NCBI GenBank assembly: GCA_036489755.1
Contig: DASXFD010000092.1
Span: 1-64,000, forward strand
From: JABFXX01 sp036489755
GTDB lineage: Bacteria; Myxococcota_A; Polyangia; Haliangiales; Haliangiaceae
Direction of reading: 5' to 3'
Length of the DNA: 64,000 nucleotides
Part shown: piece by piece, positions 34,501 through 44,929 of the stretch
Numbering within the stretch: position 1 is the stretch's first letter
Layout of the letters: every line of letters begins with the position of its first letter
The notes under the pieces: generated by a model
Databases searched by the model: none
The model's input: the letters and a program-made list of their open reading frames with translations, nothing else
Told to the model about the DNA's origin: nothing
Program-made: the position numbers and the translations under genes

Positions 34501-34696
34501 TACCGTCGGACGCGGTGAGCGACCACGGCGGCTCGATGTCGGCGCGCGCGATCTGTTGTGAGGCGATCGATGCCGTCGCGGCCGTCAGCGGCGTGCCGAC
34601 GGACACGACCTCGGGGGTCGACGGGCCGACCGGGGCCGCGTGCGAGCTGCAGGCGGCCACGAAGAATGCGAGCGCAGAGCGATTCCACAACGCCAT
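31577..34696 (-). CDS. VIT and VWA-like domain lipoprotein with TPR-like and C-terminal beta domains
   Basis: A 1039-residue surface lipoprotein (lipobox VAAC, Cys16). A VIT domain at about 60-190 has RREGTFQIHLPEHAAVSRF and AEVVEKQLARRAYDDFL. A VWA-like domain starts near 265 with a MIDAS-type DTSAS. A Pro/Ala-rich linker is at about 660-690. Helical TPR-like repeats occupy about 760-900. The C-terminal 115 residues, from ILYWETDANDVDFHIQD, resemble the YfaP/DUF2135 beta domain. VIT/VWA proteins mediate adhesion or scaffold assembly. The ATG at 34696 is preferred over an in-frame TTG 12 bp upstream. Confidence 0.88.
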   Translation of the reverse strand: MALWNRSALAFFVAACSSHAAPVGPSTPEVVSVGTPLTAATASIASQQIARADIEPPWSLTASDGSGLVLVRVQAKSVLQGPLAYTELHLWFHNPEARRREGTFQIHLPEHAAVSRFAMESDGQMLEAEVVEKQLARRAYDDFLHRRQDPALLEKAPGNQFTAKVFPIAPSADKHIVISYSQAITNGAYVLPLRGLPTIAQADVELAVTSADGTTATQALHERVWQPDRDFIAAAPAGVSAVSAGQLVATRVSVALAHSAAEPQHAFTLLVDTSASRALGYETYVHSIGTLIGQLRAKYGDAIALEVVAFDQDHETIFDGPASGWGDAGEKKLIERGAAGASDIGQVLASLGSQKTRHLVLVGDGVITAGLEHAELAAAVKRTGAERMDVVLAGGVRDSAAADELARAGLPHAGAVLDLDTGADEVAVALAEPVALDVPVSVAGASWVFPRTLPTARAGTSTIVYARMAKPAQSIDVALGGKRQHVALIAGTEPLLDRALASAEIEDLEGQVARAPQGKQRELKAKLAELSVKHRVISDEASLLVLESDADYARYGIDRKALADILVVGPHGIEREHRTSIPTLATPDQATQAIAQPMPLAKKPAKRVATKEDDGNDDDDKPVDRHAFHRSDRVAEKTVENFVADESSAGAGAGEGVALGNPSATAAAPPPPPPPAPTPVPEPRPTSPMHHEPMPDVVAANVVATAQISQAPGPQPMPIEQAPSRPDAWPPADSAPALTGELAGIEHAIESHAFDTALTRARDWHAKEPGNVLALIGLGDALEANGSRVTAARVYGSIIDLFPGRADMRRFAGERIERLAKGGALPDLVLDTYRRAVVDRPDHLTGHRLYAYALERAGKHAEAFKAVLDALDQPYRNDSYAGGLRTLGDDAGLIGASYAAAVPAQRDSIVAALHKRHLELATKPSTRFILYWETDANDVDFHIQDARGNHAYYAAPKLATGGELYADITTGYGPECFAIPGTPSAGPYHLSINYFSQGPMGYGMGLLEVETFDGKGKLAFDDRPYVIMNDHAYVDLGTF

Positions 34697-34756
34697 GGCT
34701 CGTTTCAACGCGCGAGCCCGCCAGCCGGTCCACGAGCTCGCAACCGCCCAGAATTG

Positions 34757-36007
34757 CTACAGCGTCACGATCTTCACGCCGTGCGGATTGCCGGCATCGC
34801 CGACCAGCGCGAGCCGGCCTTCGAGCCAGCCGACCCAGATCTCGCCGAGCAGCGGGCGGCGCCAGGTCGCGACCGCGGGCAGCGCGGCGACCGCCGGCGA
34901 CGCCACGCCGTGCTCGTCGACCGCACGCGCGAACTCTTCGGCATCGGCGCGCGTCGCGATCAGCCGCGGCGCCACGCCGGCTTCATCGGCGACGACATGC
35001 GCGATCGCGATCAGCGCCTCGGCCCAACGTTGCGCGCGCATGCTGGCCGCGCGGGTCGGTCCAGCTGCGGCGGACAGCGTCGCGCCACGCGGCGCGGGTT
35101 TCACGGCGGCGAGCTCGCCCGCGATCGCGTCGGCGCGCGCCTTCGCGAGCGGCGATAGCCCCTTGGTCTCGCGCACGCCGCCCGCCGTCGACGGGCGATG
35201 TCGCGCGAGCTCGACGAGCGACTTGTCGCCGAGCACCTGGCCGAGCGGCCGATCGAGCTCGATCGCGGTGCGCTGCCGCCACGCCGCGAGCGCCATCACC
35301 GCCGCGAGCGCGTCGCCATCGAGCGTCCGCACACCGCCGACGTGCTGCCACGCGGTCTCGGGCGTGACGCGTGCCGCGGCGAGCGCGTCGGCGCCGATCG
35401 AGGCGGTCTCGGCCCGAACCCATGCCAGGCGATCGTCGCGAAGCTCGGCGGCGAGCAGCGCGTAGATCGCCGGCAAGTAGCGCACGTCGGCCTCGGCGTA
35501 CGCGACCTGCGCGTCGGTCAGCGGCCGCCTGTCCCAGCTCGTCCACTGCTGATCTTTCGCGAGCGACGTGCCGAGCAGCTCGTTCGCGAGCGACGCGTAG
35601 CCGATCTGGTCGCCGTGGCCGGCAAACGCGGCCATCAGCTGCGTGTCGACGAGGCCCGGCAGCTCGACGCCGAACCGCGTGGCGAGCAGTGCGAGATCCT
35701 GGCGCGGCGCGTGCGCGATCACGCGGGGGTGCGCCGCCAGCGCGCGGATGATCGGCCCGACGTCGCTCGCGAGCGGGTCGACGAGCCGAACGTCGGGAAC
35801 CTGCGCGACGATCTGCGCCGGCGCGGCATCCAAGGCCTGATGTTCGTCGAGCCAGGCCACTTGCACGAGCGCGAGCAGCGGCACGAGGCGGTCCGCCGAG
35901 ACGAACTCGAGGTCGAACGCGACGAGCGGCGAACGCGCGAGCGCCTCCGCGATCGCGGCAATCTCGGCGGCATCGGCCGTGAGGCGCACCGATGATCTAT
36001 ACAACAT
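34757..36007 (-). CDS. rnd: Ribonuclease D
   Basis: A 416-residue 3'-5' exoribonuclease of the DEDDy group. Exo motifs: FDLEF (Asp32, Glu34), the second in HAPRQDLALL, and the third AYAEADVRYL with the Tyr of DEDDy. An HRDC domain at about 220-290 (LAAVMALAAWRQRTAIELDRPLGQVL) supports substrate binding. The enzyme trims 3' ends of tRNA precursors and other RNAs. The C-terminal 100 residues look like a second, weaker HRDC or an Ala-rich extension. It is divergent from acnA with a 63-bp gap. Confidence 0.93.
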   Translation of the reverse strand: MLYRSSVRLTADAAEIAAIAEALARSPLVAFDLEFVSADRLVPLLALVQVAWLDEHQALDAAPAQIVAQVPDVRLVDPLASDVGPIIRALAAHPRVIAHAPRQDLALLATRFGVELPGLVDTQLMAAFAGHGDQIGYASLANELLGTSLAKDQQWTSWDRRPLTDAQVAYAEADVRYLPAIYALLAAELRDDRLAWVRAETASIGADALAAARVTPETAWQHVGGVRTLDGDALAAVMALAAWRQRTAIELDRPLGQVLGDKSLVELARHRPSTAGGVRETKGLSPLAKARADAIAGELAAVKPAPRGATLSAAAGPTRAASMRAQRWAEALIAIAHVVADEAGVAPRLIATRADAEEFARAVDEHGVASPAVAALPAVATWRRPLLGEIWVGWLEGRLALVGDAGNPHGVKIVTL

Positions 36008-36070
36008 CCATATTCCGGCCGAGCCGCCCCGGCTCGCCGTGCCGCTGGTAGATTTCCGCCCGAGGTACCA

Positions 36071-38824
<2,754 letters not shown>

Positions 38825-38832
38825 CCGGGAAC

Positions 38833-38892
38833 GGAACAGGAGGCCGGAGGCTGGAAACAGGAGGCCGGAGACGGAACGGGAAACGGGGAACG
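38833..38892. repeat. Left repeat arm flanking the four-helix-bundle gene
   Basis: Contains aacaggaggccggag twice (38835-38849 and 38856-38870, 21 bp apart) and aacggggaacg at 38882-38892. The outer unit ggaacaggaggccgg (38833-38847) and the inner unit aacggggaacg each recur as exact reverse complements in the right arm (39359-39373 and 39322-39332). The tract starts 8 bp after the acnA stop, and similar ggaaacggg sequence extends into the last acnA codons. Confidence 0.8.
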
Positions 38893-38900
38893 CCCGGAGA

Positions 38901-39317
38901 TTATCCGTTGCGCCGTGCGGTCCGTGCGGATGCCGCCAGGATCGCGGCGAGTTGTTCGGCTTCGTTGATCGCGCGGGCGAGCTCCGCCGCCGCCACCGAA
39001 CCTGATGCAGTCGATGATGCGGACGATGAGCGCTCCACCTGCGAGCCGCAGCTCTGCAGCATGCGAAGCCAGAACGTCGTCTCGCGGGCTTCCTTCGCAG
39101 CGACGCTGACTTTGTGAACAAAGTCGGCGCGGCTCTCCGCGGCGCGAGCTTCTTCATAGTTCGCGCCGCATGCCGTGCCTGATCGAAGCAATTGCATCAC
39201 CACATGCTTCCGCTCTGCAGAGCTCTCATCGAGCTCTCCGGCGACGCGAACTACGACGCTGCCGAGCCACTCGAGCCGCGCCGAGATATCTCCGCCTTTG
39301 CGAAACACATTTCTCAT
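38901..39317 (-). CDS. Four-helix-bundle protein (23S rRNA intervening-sequence/S23 family)
   Basis: A 138-residue helical protein of the family first seen in 23S rRNA intervening sequences and later as free genes; the diversity-generating-retroelement accessory protein Avd has the same fold. Family features visible are the central QLLRSGTACGANYEEARAAES segment, VHKVSVAAKEARETTFWLRML, and a C-terminal helix AINEAEQLAAILAAS. A Ser-rich stretch (about 95-105) interrupts helices 3 and 4. Biochemical function of free members is unknown. The gene sits between the convergent acnA and sigma-54 activator genes and is enclosed by nested inverted repeats. Confidence 0.88.
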   Translation of the reverse strand: MRNVFRKGGDISARLEWLGSVVVRVAGELDESSAERKHVVMQLLRSGTACGANYEEARAAESRADFVHKVSVAAKEARETTFWLRMLQSCGSQVERSSSASSTASGSVAAAELARAINEAEQLAAILAASARTARRNG

Positions 39318-39321
39318 TGCC

Positions 39322-39373
39322 CGTTCCCCGTTAGCTGCCTGTCTCCGGTCACCTGTGCCCGGCCTCCTGTTCC
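39322..39373. repeat. Right repeat arm flanking the four-helix-bundle gene
   Basis: Carries cgttccccgtt (39322-39332) and ccggcctcctgttcc (39359-39373), exact reverse complements of units in the left arm and in mirrored order, so the gene lies inside nested inverted repeats. Similar tract (ttccggttccgc, cccggttgg) continues to about 39405 and supplies the last codons of the sigma-54 activator gene. Confidence 0.8.
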
Positions 39374-39378
39374 ATTCC

Positions 39379-40764
39379 TCATTTCCGGTTCCGCATTCCC
39401 GGTTGGTAATTGGGCCGGTGTATGCGGACTTTCCGACGAACGGAGAGCCCCCACGCCTTCGCCTTATCCGCGAACGTCGACTTCGGCATTCCGATCGCGC
39501 TCGCCGCTGCTCGGATCGTCCCGTGCGTCGCTAGCGCTTGCTCCATCGCACCGCGCAGCGCTGCGTGATACGGCTGCAGCGACTCCTGCAGCGGATGCCC
39601 CGACTGCGCGTCGTGATTCGGGATCGGCGCCTCGAGCGTCGGTGTGCCGTGTCGCCGTCGTGCGTGCTGCAGGTCGGGGAAGAAATCGTTGGGGCCGAGC
39701 TCGGTGCCACCGAGCGTCACGGCGCGCTGCACGGCCTTGTAGAGCTCGCGGATGTTTCCCGGCCAGTTGTAGCTCGCGAGCGCACGCCAGCCGTCCACCG
39801 ACACCGTCTTGCGACCGTGCTCGGGCGACAGATCGTCGAGCACGCCTTCGACCAGCTCGCCGAGGTCGCTCATGCGCTCGCGGAGCGGCGTGAGCGACAG
39901 CACCACCGTCGCGAGCCGATGATAGAGATCCGGACGCAGTCGCGAGCCTTCCGTCCCGAGGCCCTCGGTGCGATGCGTGGCGGCGATGATCCGGACGTCG
40001 ATCGGCCGATCGGCCGTGCCGCCGACGCGGCGCACGCGTCGCGTCTCGAGCACGCGCAACAGATGTGGCTGGAGCTCGAGCGGCAGCTCGCCAATTTCGT
40101 CGAGGAACAGCGTGCCGCCGTGCGCCTCGACAAACCAGCCGTCGCGCGTCTCGGTCGCGCCCGTGAACGCGCCGCGCTCGTGCCCGAACAGCTCGGATGC
40201 GACCAGCTCCCGCGCGATCGATCCGCAGTTGACCGCGACGAACGGACCATGGGCGCGGCGCGACGTCTCGTGGATCACGCGCGCGAGCAGATCCTTGCCG
40301 GTACCGGTCTCGCCGAGCACGAGCATGCTGCAATCGGTGCGCGCCGCCATCATCGCTTGCTCGACGGTCGTGCGCAGCGACGGCTCTTGACCGCGCAACA
40401 GCTCGATCGCGTGACGCGGCTCGCCCGCCGCCGCCGCGACCGCCACGAGCGTCGTGCGGCCTACCGTCAAGAACGCGCCGATGCGCAGCTCGCCCGACTC
40501 GATCGGATTGCCATCGATGAACGTGCCGTTGCGCGAGTTCGCATCGCGCACGATCAACGCCCCGTTCGGACGCCGCTCGAGCACGCAGTGGACGTTCGAC
40601 AGGTACGGATCCTCGAACGCGAGATCGTTGCCGGGATTCGAGCCGACGACCCAGCGTCGCATCGACTCGTCGAGCTCGAAGACTTCCGCGCTCGCGGTGC
40701 GCTTGAGCGCGACGACCATCGATCCCGCCCGAGGTCCGTCGCTCATCGATTGTGTAGTCCGCAT
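39379..40764 (-). CDS. Sigma-54-dependent activator with N-terminal FHA domain
   Basis: A 461-residue bacterial enhancer-binding protein. An FHA domain at about 20-100 (VVGSNPGNDL, LSNVHCVL, NSRNGTFID) binds phosphothreonine, which ties the protein to Ser/Thr kinases. The AAA+ domain at about 120-360 has Walker A GETGTGKD, the sigma-54-contacting GAFTGA loop and Walker B LFLDEIGE. A Fis-type helix-turn-helix is near the C-terminus (GTIRAAASAIGMPKSTFADKAK). The ATG at 40764 is preferred to a more upstream frame extension; ATG 40746 is also possible. The last codons (NYQPGMRNRK) fall in repeat-like sequence. Upstream DNA suggests autoregulation. Confidence 0.93.
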   Translation of the reverse strand: MRTTQSMSDGPRAGSMVVALKRTASAEVFELDESMRRWVVGSNPGNDLAFEDPYLSNVHCVLERRPNGALIVRDANSRNGTFIDGNPIESGELRIGAFLTVGRTTLVAVAAAAGEPRHAIELLRGQEPSLRTTVEQAMMAARTDCSMLVLGETGTGKDLLARVIHETSRRAHGPFVAVNCGSIARELVASELFGHERGAFTGATETRDGWFVEAHGGTLFLDEIGELPLELQPHLLRVLETRRVRRVGGTADRPIDVRIIAATHRTEGLGTEGSRLRPDLYHRLATVVLSLTPLRERMSDLGELVEGVLDDLSPEHGRKTVSVDGWRALASYNWPGNIRELYKAVQRAVTLGGTELGPNDFFPDLQHARRRHGTPTLEAPIPNHDAQSGHPLQESLQPYHAALRGAMEQALATHGTIRAAASAIGMPKSTFADKAKAWGLSVRRKVRIHRPNYQPGMRNRK

Positions 40765-40797
40765 CTGTTCGCTTGTATCGATCACAAGGCGGGGCAG

Positions 40798-40814
40798 TTG
40801 CGGCCTTCGTGCCT
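40798..40814 (-). promoter_or_regulatory. Candidate sigma-54 promoter (-24/-12)
   Basis: On the minus strand the sequence is AGGCACGAAGGCCGCAA. It keeps GG at -24 and GC at -12 with the required 10-bp spacing and matches GGCACG exactly, but has CC for the TT at -13/-14. It lies 34 bp before the start of the FHA activator gene, on the correct strand. Confidence 0.35.
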
Positions 40815-40844
40815 GCCTAACTGGCTGATTTGTCGATCGCGCTC

Positions 40845-40893
40845 GTCCGGAGTGTCCGGAGTGCGGCCGGACATGCTGCGGACACGCGGACAC
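40845..40893. promoter_or_regulatory. Cluster of TGTCCG/CGGACA sites, candidate enhancer (UAS)
   Basis: Five copies of TGTCCG or closely related cores: tandem gtccggagt (40845-40862), ccggaca (about 40868-40873) and tandem gcggacac (40878-40893), in both orientations. They lie 31-80 bp upstream of the candidate -24 element of the FHA activator gene, the usual place for binding sites of an enhancer-binding protein. Confidence 0.45.
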
Positions 40894-40901
40894 GCAGCCG
40901 A

Positions 40902-40931
40902 AAACGAAAAGGGCCGGCTCGAGCCGGCCCT
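40902..40931 (-). terminator. Rho-independent terminator of the Cys-rich lipoprotein gene
   Basis: A perfect 22-bp palindrome (11-bp arms agggccggctc / gagccggccct, 40910-40931) followed on the minus strand by TTTTCGTTTT. It lies 24 bp past the stop codon at 40956, in the classical position. Confidence 0.9.
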
Positions 40932-40955
40932 CTCGCGAACAAGCGTTCGTCGTGC

Positions 40956-42344
40956 CTAGCGGAAGCGTGCCGGCAACGCGCTCTTCAGCCCGTGCGGAAC
41001 GCGCGGCAGGTCAGACAGCACCTGCTTGCGGAACGACTTCCGCACGTGGTTGACGCTCGACGGGCCGATCGCACCGAGAGTGGTCGCCGTCGTCGTGCTC
41101 ACGCACCCCCAGTCGGCCGCATACGCCGTGGTGACGTCGCTGCCGGCGCCGGGCATCACGTTGCACGGTGGGATGATCGCATCGCTGCCGTCGATGTTGC
41201 CGTTGTTGTTCGAGTCCCAGTGATACAGCGTGTGCGAGAAGCAGAAGCCGACGGTGTTGTCGGTCGCCGACTCGTCGATCGAGGCCGTACCGTCGGAGCC
41301 TTCCGCCTGCTCGAAGAACCACTCGTAGACGCACGAGTTGTAGGCGGCGTTCGAGCCCGACGGCAGGGCTTCCTGCGCGCCGTTCGCGGTATCGACGCGG
41401 ATGTCCGAGTTCGAGCACGCGTGCGGCTCGAGGCCGGCCGCCGTGGTGTCCGTGCTCGCGCTGCCGCAACCGCTGCCGGCGTAGCAGTCGACCGGCGCGC
41501 AGTACGCGACGCAGACCGCGAAGCTCGTGCCGAGGTCGCTATCCTTGAGCAGCGGCACGTAGCCCTGCGCGCAACCGTTGAGGTACTGATCGCCCGCCTT
41601 CGCGTCGATCTGGCAGTTCGGCGCGGTCGGATCGCTGGTGCCCGTCACGCACGTGCTGCGGTGGACGAGGTTGTGGTTCGTCGAGAGCTCGCCACTGCAG
41701 GTGTACGAGGTCTGGAAGACACCGTTCGGATCGGCGATCGGCTCGCCGTAGCAGCCTTCATCGGTGCCGCAGTTCGAGCCCGAGCGCGGCGGGATGGTGT
41801 CGCCAGAGCCGCCGCTGCCGAACGAGTTGTCGGTCAGTGGATCGCACTCCTTCTCGCAGACGCCGGCCTCGGTCGCGCCGTTGACCTCGAAGAGGCCGAC
41901 GTACTGACCGCACGAGTAACCCGACGAGCACGCCGCGGAGCCGGCGTTGTTATCGCAGATCGTCTCGCAGGTACCGATCGGTCCGAGCGTCGGATCGCAC
42001 GTGCTGCCGAGGATGCAGTACGCGCCGGCCTTGCAGTTGTCGAAGTACGGCGTGGTCGGCAGCGGACAGTTGTCCGAGCCGGCCGAGCCGAGCGGGTTGA
42101 ACGAGCACATGCCACCGACGGCGATGGTGCCGTCGGCAACGCAGCCGACGTGACCGACCGAGTCGGTGTCTTGGATCCACGTGCAGCGCGGCGTGGTCGC
42201 CGGGCAGCCCGTCTGAGCGATCGGATCGCAGACAGCATCGCTGCCACTGCCGAGATTGGCATCGATGATCTTGGTACCGCCGCCACCACCACAGGCGACG
42301 GCGAAGAGCCCAACGACTAGGGCTCCAAAGACGAGCTTCTGCAT
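40956..42344 (-). CDS. Cys-rich lipoprotein of unknown function
   Basis: A 462-residue lipoprotein (lipobox AVAC, Cys18) with a Gly run directly after the anchor. It has about 30 Cys in spacings such as CDPIAQTGCP, CKAGAYCILGSTCDP and CSSGYSCGQY, like the Cys-rich repeats of myxobacterial 'DUF4215-like' or stigma-type surface proteins; disulfide bonding is likely. Near the C-terminus WDSNNNGNIDGSD resembles a calcium-binding loop. The start at 42344 has an AGAGGA site 6 bp upstream. It has its own sigma-70-type promoter and a strong terminator, so it is a monocistronic unit and probably well expressed. Confidence 0.85.
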   Translation of the reverse strand: MQKLVFGALVVGLFAVACGGGGGTKIIDANLGSGSDAVCDPIAQTGCPATTPRCTWIQDTDSVGHVGCVADGTIAVGGMCSFNPLGSAGSDNCPLPTTPYFDNCKAGAYCILGSTCDPTLGPIGTCETICDNNAGSAACSSGYSCGQYVGLFEVNGATEAGVCEKECDPLTDNSFGSGGSGDTIPPRSGSNCGTDEGCYGEPIADPNGVFQTSYTCSGELSTNHNLVHRSTCVTGTSDPTAPNCQIDAKAGDQYLNGCAQGYVPLLKDSDLGTSFAVCVAYCAPVDCYAGSGCGSASTDTTAAGLEPHACSNSDIRVDTANGAQEALPSGSNAAYNSCVYEWFFEQAEGSDGTASIDESATDNTVGFCFSHTLYHWDSNNNGNIDGSDAIIPPCNVMPGAGSDVTTAYAADWGCVSTTTATTLGAIGPSSVNHVRKSFRKQVLSDLPRVPHGLKSALPARFR

Positions 42345-42764
42345 GCTGTTTCCTCTCATTAGTTTCGGCTGTGGCAAAAAGTCTGCGCGACCCTACTTTT
42401 GTTGCCACGGGGGGTCAAGGCAATTTGTGACAGCTTGACGGTAGGCCGATCGCACGCCTCCCGACGATGATCGAAGTCACGGCGGGCGTCGCGACCGCTA
42501 ACAGCCGCTGCGTCGCAGAGGTTTTCCGGCGTCACCGTGACTGACGCATCTCGAAGACCGCGATTCTCGTCACGCTCGAGGCGAGCTGCGGTATTCACGT
42601 ACCAGCGGCTGTACCGAGGTCGCGATCTCGAGCGGCCGTGATCGCGCGAGCCGCGATCGGTCGCGAATGACGACGTCGAGCCGCGCGCTCGAGATCCGCG
42701 GACGCGCGCGCATCCTGGCCGCGCACGCGGCATCACGACAGTCCCCGCGTTATGATGCCCCGAC
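42345..42764. other. 420-bp intergenic region between divergent genes
   Basis: Separates the Cys-rich lipoprotein (minus) from the PEGA kinase (plus). It contains the lipoprotein promoter near its left end and a tatgat hexamer at 42751-42756 close to the kinase start. The middle 300 bp shows no convincing open frame or RNA gene and is rich in cgatcg-type motifs. Confidence 0.6.
42390..42418 (-). promoter_or_regulatory. Sigma-70-type promoter of the Cys-rich lipoprotein
   Basis: On the minus strand, TTGACC (-35, 42413-42418) and TAGGGT (-10, 42390-42395) are separated by exactly 17 bp. The expected transcript would start near 42383, giving a 5' leader of about 40 nt that contains the AGAGGA ribosome-binding site. 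Confidence 0.6.
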
Positions 42765-44900
42765 GTGCCCGCCGACGCCGGTATCAAGTTCGGGCATTAC
42801 GTGCTGCTGCGCCGACTCGCGCGCGGCGGCATGGCCGAGGTGTTCCTCGCACAGCAGCGCGGCCTCGAAGGGTTCGATCGCCGCGTCGCGGTCAAGCGAA
42901 TCCTGCCGCACCTCGCGGACTCGTCCGAGTTCATCAAGATGTTCCTCGCGGAAGCCAAGCTCGCCGCGCAGCTCTCGCACCCGAACATCGTCCACATCTA
43001 CGAGTTCGGAAAAGTCGAACACGACTACTTCATCGCGATGGAGTACGTCGACGGCGTCCACGCGGGTCAGCTCGTGCGCTCGGACGACGAGGTGGTGCGC
43101 AAGCCGCGCGAAACGATGTCGCCGACGCTGATCGCGCGCATCGGCGCCGATGCGGCCGCCGCGCTCCACCACGCGCACGAGCTCCAAAACGCGGCGACCG
43201 GCAAGCGCCTCGGCCTCGTCCACCGCGACGTGTCGCCGGCGAACTTGATGATCTCGTACGACGGCGTCGTGAAGCTGTGCGACTTCGGCATCGCGAAGGC
43301 GGCGGCGGTCTCCGATCAGCTGACGAACCCGGGCCAGGTCAAAGGCAAGTACGCGTACATGTCGCCCGAGCAGACGACCGCGCAGCCGCTCGACGGCCGC
43401 AGCGACGTGTTCTCGCTCGCGATCGTGATGTGGGAAATGCTCGCCGGGCGCTTGATGGTGCCGCGCGGCGACGCGGTCGCGGCGATGCGCGCGATCCGCG
43501 ACGGCAAGTTCGATCCGATCGAAAAGGTCCGGCCCGACACGCCGCGCGAGCTCGTCGACGCGCTCGGTTGGGCGCTCGAGATCCATCGCGACAAACGCGC
43601 GACCGCGGCCGATCTCGCGCAGTCGCTCGAGGCGTACATCAAGAGCTCGCCGGAGCTCGCGACGCCGATGCAGCTCGCCGCGTGGGTGCGGCAGCACTTT
43701 CCGCGCGAGGCGAGCGGCCAGCATCCGCCGGCGGCGACGCCCGTCCAGGGCACTGTCGCAGCGCCCGGTACCGTCGCCGGCGCGACCACGCCGCCGAGCG
43801 CCGCGATGGTCACGCCGAACCGGCTCATCGGCGCGTCGCGCGTGCCTGCGGGCGAAGAATCGAGCGGCCCGGACATCGGCACCAGCATCTTCATGGCTCC
43901 GCGCGGCAGCGCGACCGTGATCGACACGCGTAGCGCGGACGCGTCGACGATCATCGCGCCGCGCGACACGACGCTGCGCGACTCCGACGTCATGTCGGTC
44001 CCCGACGTCGACGACGACGATCTCAACGACGATCTCAACGACAACGAGACGATCGAGCGAATCGGTACCGGCTCGATCGCGCCGGCGCGGCCAACGCCGA
44101 CCGTGCTCGTGCCGCCGGCCACGATCGAGTCGCGCGTGTCGCCGTCGGCGGGCCACCTGCAGCTCGCCGCACGCGCATCGCTGCCGCGGCCGCGGTCGTC
44201 GTTGCCGAGCCCGGGCTTCGATCCGGCGCAACACCGGCGTATGCGCGCGATCGTCGCGGCGAGCGGGCTCGTCGGGCTCGCATTGATCTCGTTTTTGATC
44301 GCGCTCGCGGCGAAGGGCTCGCACGCGTCGTCGACCGCGCAGACCGCGTCGAAGCTGCCGAGCCACCCGACGTTCGCGCCGATCGTGCCCGATGCGGCGG
44401 TCGCGCAGGCCGCCAAGCCCGACGCGGCACCGTCACCGCCGCCCGACGCACCCGCGCCGCCGGCGTCGAACGAAGCGTTCCTCGAGGTCACGACGTTTCC
44501 GCCCGGCGGCACCGTGCAGGTCGGCGATCAGTCGCGCGTCGCGCCCGCGCAGCTCGTCGTGCAAGCCGGCACGATCGGGATCGACGCCGAGCTCGACGGC
44601 TTCTCGGCCGTGCACCGCGACGAGACCGTCGAAGCCGGCGAGCATCGCACCGTCGAGATCGCGTTCACGCACAAGCTATCGGCGTCGCATGGCGGCACCG
44701 GCCGGCTCACCGTGCGCACGTCGCCGTACGCGGAAGTCTACGAGAACGGCAAGAAGCTCGGCGAGACGCCGCTGACCGATCGCGAGCTACCCGCGGGCAC
44801 GCACGTGCTGACGTTCAAGAACCCGCTGCACCCGACCGTCACCAAGCGGGTCGTGATCAGCGCCGGCAAGCTCGCCAGGCTCAGCTTCGACCTGCCGTAG
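42765..44900 (+). CDS. Transmembrane Ser/Thr protein kinase with PEGA domains
   Basis: A 711-residue kinase from a GTG start. The kinase domain is at about 10-285, with RGGMAEV glycine loop, Lys44, HRDVSPAN (Asp155) and DFG (Asp173). A long Ala/Pro/Thr-rich and acidic linker follows (about 290-490). One transmembrane segment at about 494-515 (IVAASGLVGLALISFLIALAA) leads to two periplasmic PEGA-like domains (EVTTFPPGGTVQVGD at about 567 and VRTSPYAEVYENGKKLGETPL at about 645). PEGA is linked to surface-layer or wall binding, so this is an envelope-sensing kinase. It is followed 29 bp later by the PLA2-like GG-leader gene. Confidence 0.93.
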   Translation: MPADAGIKFGHYVLLRRLARGGMAEVFLAQQRGLEGFDRRVAVKRILPHLADSSEFIKMFLAEAKLAAQLSHPNIVHIYEFGKVEHDYFIAMEYVDGVHAGQLVRSDDEVVRKPRETMSPTLIARIGADAAAALHHAHELQNAATGKRLGLVHRDVSPANLMISYDGVVKLCDFGIAKAAAVSDQLTNPGQVKGKYAYMSPEQTTAQPLDGRSDVFSLAIVMWEMLAGRLMVPRGDAVAAMRAIRDGKFDPIEKVRPDTPRELVDALGWALEIHRDKRATAADLAQSLEAYIKSSPELATPMQLAAWVRQHFPREASGQHPPAATPVQGTVAAPGTVAGATTPPSAAMVTPNRLIGASRVPAGEESSGPDIGTSIFMAPRGSATVIDTRSADASTIIAPRDTTLRDSDVMSVPDVDDDDLNDDLNDNETIERIGTGSIAPARPTPTVLVPPATIESRVSPSAGHLQLAARASLPRPRSSLPSPGFDPAQHRRMRAIVAASGLVGLALISFLIALAAKGSHASSTAQTASKLPSHPTFAPIVPDAAVAQAAKPDAAPSPPPDAPAPPASNEAFLEVTTFPPGGTVQVGDQSRVAPAQLVVQAGTIGIDAELDGFSAVHRDETVEAGEHRTVEIAFTHKLSASHGGTGRLTVRTSPYAEVYENGKKLGETPLTDRELPAGTHVLTFKNPLHPTVTKRVVISAGKLARLSFDLP

Positions 44901-44929
44901 CTGGCACGGCAAGTGGAGTAGCCAGTGGC

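Noticed and set aside
40772..40788. cttgt-atcgatc-acaag palindrome upstream of the FHA activator
   Set aside because: Arms are only 5 bp and it lies between the candidate promoter and the start codon; too weak to call an operator.
42751..42764. tatgat hexamer just before the kinase GTG start, suggesting leaderless transcription
   Set aside because: No -35 partner at 17 bp, and the hexamer alone is too weak to claim a promoter.
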